DNA of 64,000 nt from Lignipirellula cremea. GTDB lineage: Bacteria > Planctomycetota > Planctomycetia > Pirellulales > Pirellulaceae. Position 1 is the first letter of the stretch. Each line of letters opens with the position of its first letter. The stretch spans positions 3,453,001 to 3,517,000 of the forward strand of contig NZ_CP036433.1 of NCBI RefSeq assembly GCF_007751035.1. The letters are read 5' to 3'. Shown here one piece after another: positions 63,168-64,000 of the stretch. Both the position numbers and the translations under genes were made by a program. The notes under the pieces were generated by a model. It saw only the letters and a list, made by a program, of their open reading frames with translations, was not told the origin of the DNA and ran no database searches.

Positions 63168-64000
63168 TTACGAGCCAACTTCCAGGCTATCCAGTGCCTG
63201 GCGAATGACCTGTGCGCTGGCGTTTAACAAGCGCGATTCCCCTTCGCTGAGCGGCAAGGGGAACGTTTCGATCACGCCCTGGCCGCCAACCAGTCGGGGC
63301 AGGGAAAGCGTGACATCGTGCACGCCCTGTACTTCTGCCGTCGGTGCGCAGACCGTCAGAATGGAACGCTGGTCGTGCAGAATCACATTCACCAGACGGG
63401 CCAGGGCGCTGCCAATGCCATAGTATGTGGCCCCTTTCCCCTGGATGATCGAGTAGGCCGCCCGGCGCACCCGGGGATCGATCTGTTGTCGCAATTTATC
63501 CGGGTCTGCGATTCCTCGTAACGTTTCGAACGAACGAAGAGGCATGCCGCCGATGGTCGCCAGCGACCAGGTGAGCACCTCGGAATCGCCGTGCTCTCCG
63601 ATCACATACGCATGAACGTGACGCGAATCGACACCGCAGTAATCGGCGATCAGGCTGCGGAAACGGGCCGTATCCAGCATCGTCCCCGATCCCAGAATGC
63701 GAGTCGCGGGAACGCCGCACTCGCCAGCAATCTGGGCGGCAAGATGCGTCATCACATCCACGGGATTGGTTGCCACCACCAGCACTGCTTCGGGCGCGTA
63801 CTGGAGTACGGCCGGAATGACCTCACGGAAGACTGATGCGTTCCGCTGCAGAAGCTGCAATCGGGTTTCGTCAGGCTTCTGGTTGACGCCGGCGCACACG
63901 ATCACCACGCGACTCCCGACCAGGTCCTGGTAGCCGCCTGCTTTGACTTCGAGCGGATGCGTAAAAGGCACCGCGTGGCGGATGTCATCCGCCTCGGCTA
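63168..64000 (-). CDS. ldh: L-lactate dehydrogenase (5' end outside window)
   Basis: The frame is open to the right edge; about 50 N-terminal residues with the first nucleotide-binding strand are missing. The visible 277 codons show [56 protein letters not shown] (substrate Arg in the TARFR region) and the active-site [17 protein letters not shown] (catalytic His). [18 protein letters not shown] follows. The residues at the start of the visible part ([12 protein letters not shown]) match the LDH pattern. It interconverts pyruvate and lactate with NAD. Malate dehydrogenase is a less likely alternative. Confidence 0.9.
   Translation of the reverse strand, partial: AEADDIRHAVPFTHPLEVKAGGYQDLVGSRVVIVCAGVNQKPDETRLQLLQRNASVFREVIPAVLQYAPEAVLVVATNPVDVMTHLAAQIAGECGVPATRILGSGTMLDTARFRSLIADYCGVDSRHVHAYVIGEHGDSEVLTWSLATIGGMPLRSFETLRGIADPDKLRQQIDPRVRRAAYSIIQGKGATYYGIGSALARLVNVILHDQRSILTVCAPTAEVQGVHDVTLSLPRLVGGQGVIETFPLPLSEGESRLLNASAQVIRQALDSLEVGS

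Overview
The window looks like a chromosome segment of a planctomycete, probably order Pirellulales. The evidence is high GC; a DUF1501 protein with a twin-arginine-type leader; a glycine-rich NIGDR-repeat surface protein; small proteins with YLDPG and NPYxSP motifs; a short MRLTLRTLLA-type protein typical of the phylum; very long flagellin and hook-cap proteins; and many short palindromic intergenic repeats. Genes sit on both strands in short runs. No rRNA, tRNA or CRISPR array was recognised.

Layout. 0-12.9 kb: rlmN (5' end cut off), a UvrC-N-half GIY-YIG nuclease, hook protein flgE, an M20 peptidase, a TPR protein followed by a DNA polymerase III delta'-like gene, an MCC-type carboxyltransferase, a 0.9-kb gene-free stretch with two candidate structured RNAs, and aat. 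13-22 kb: a short planctomycete-type protein, a gap with a possible 52-residue membrane peptide, a SnoaL/DUF1579-like secreted protein, the repeat-rich surface protein, a PepSY-type membrane protein, a rhomboid protease, a TPR lipid- or periplasm-exported protein and two unknowns. 22.5-25.7 kb: a tight three-gene unit made of a 52-residue YLDPG membrane protein, a NoeA-like protein joining a kinase-like part to a methyltransferase, and a membrane protein of the sulfatase/phosphatase fold that has lost its metal ligands. 26-30.4 kb: DUF1501, AtuA/DUF1446 and small unknowns. 30.5-37.7 kb: fliC-fliD-fliS on the minus strand with a sigma28-like promoter, a long leader and a terminator.

38-42 kb holds a Rho-N-like small protein, a YbaK deacylase and SDR pair, an OmpA-type lipoprotein and a methyltransferase. 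42.1-47 kb is the accessory region: a 12-bp tandem repeat, two copies of a 74-bp palindromic repeat each upstream of an unrelated unknown gene, a complete IS4-family element (43607-45257) with matched terminal repeats and an 11-bp target duplication, and a REP-associated tyrosine transposase (RAYT). 47.3-64 kb returns to core genes: a cupin and ligA, a REC-GGDEF diguanylate cyclase, purU, mtnA, a thioredoxin-like protein, a glycan-scavenging group (sialidase-like, acetyl-xylan-esterase-like, sialate O-acetylesterase), a large exported unknown, and the 3' part of an L-lactate dehydrogenase gene.

The observations most worth following up are the kinase-methyltransferase/pseudo-phosphatase trio, the RAYT/REP/IS region with its cassette-like repeats, and the candidate RNAs at 11.6-12.1 kb. 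All functions are inferred by reading sequence; no database search was run.
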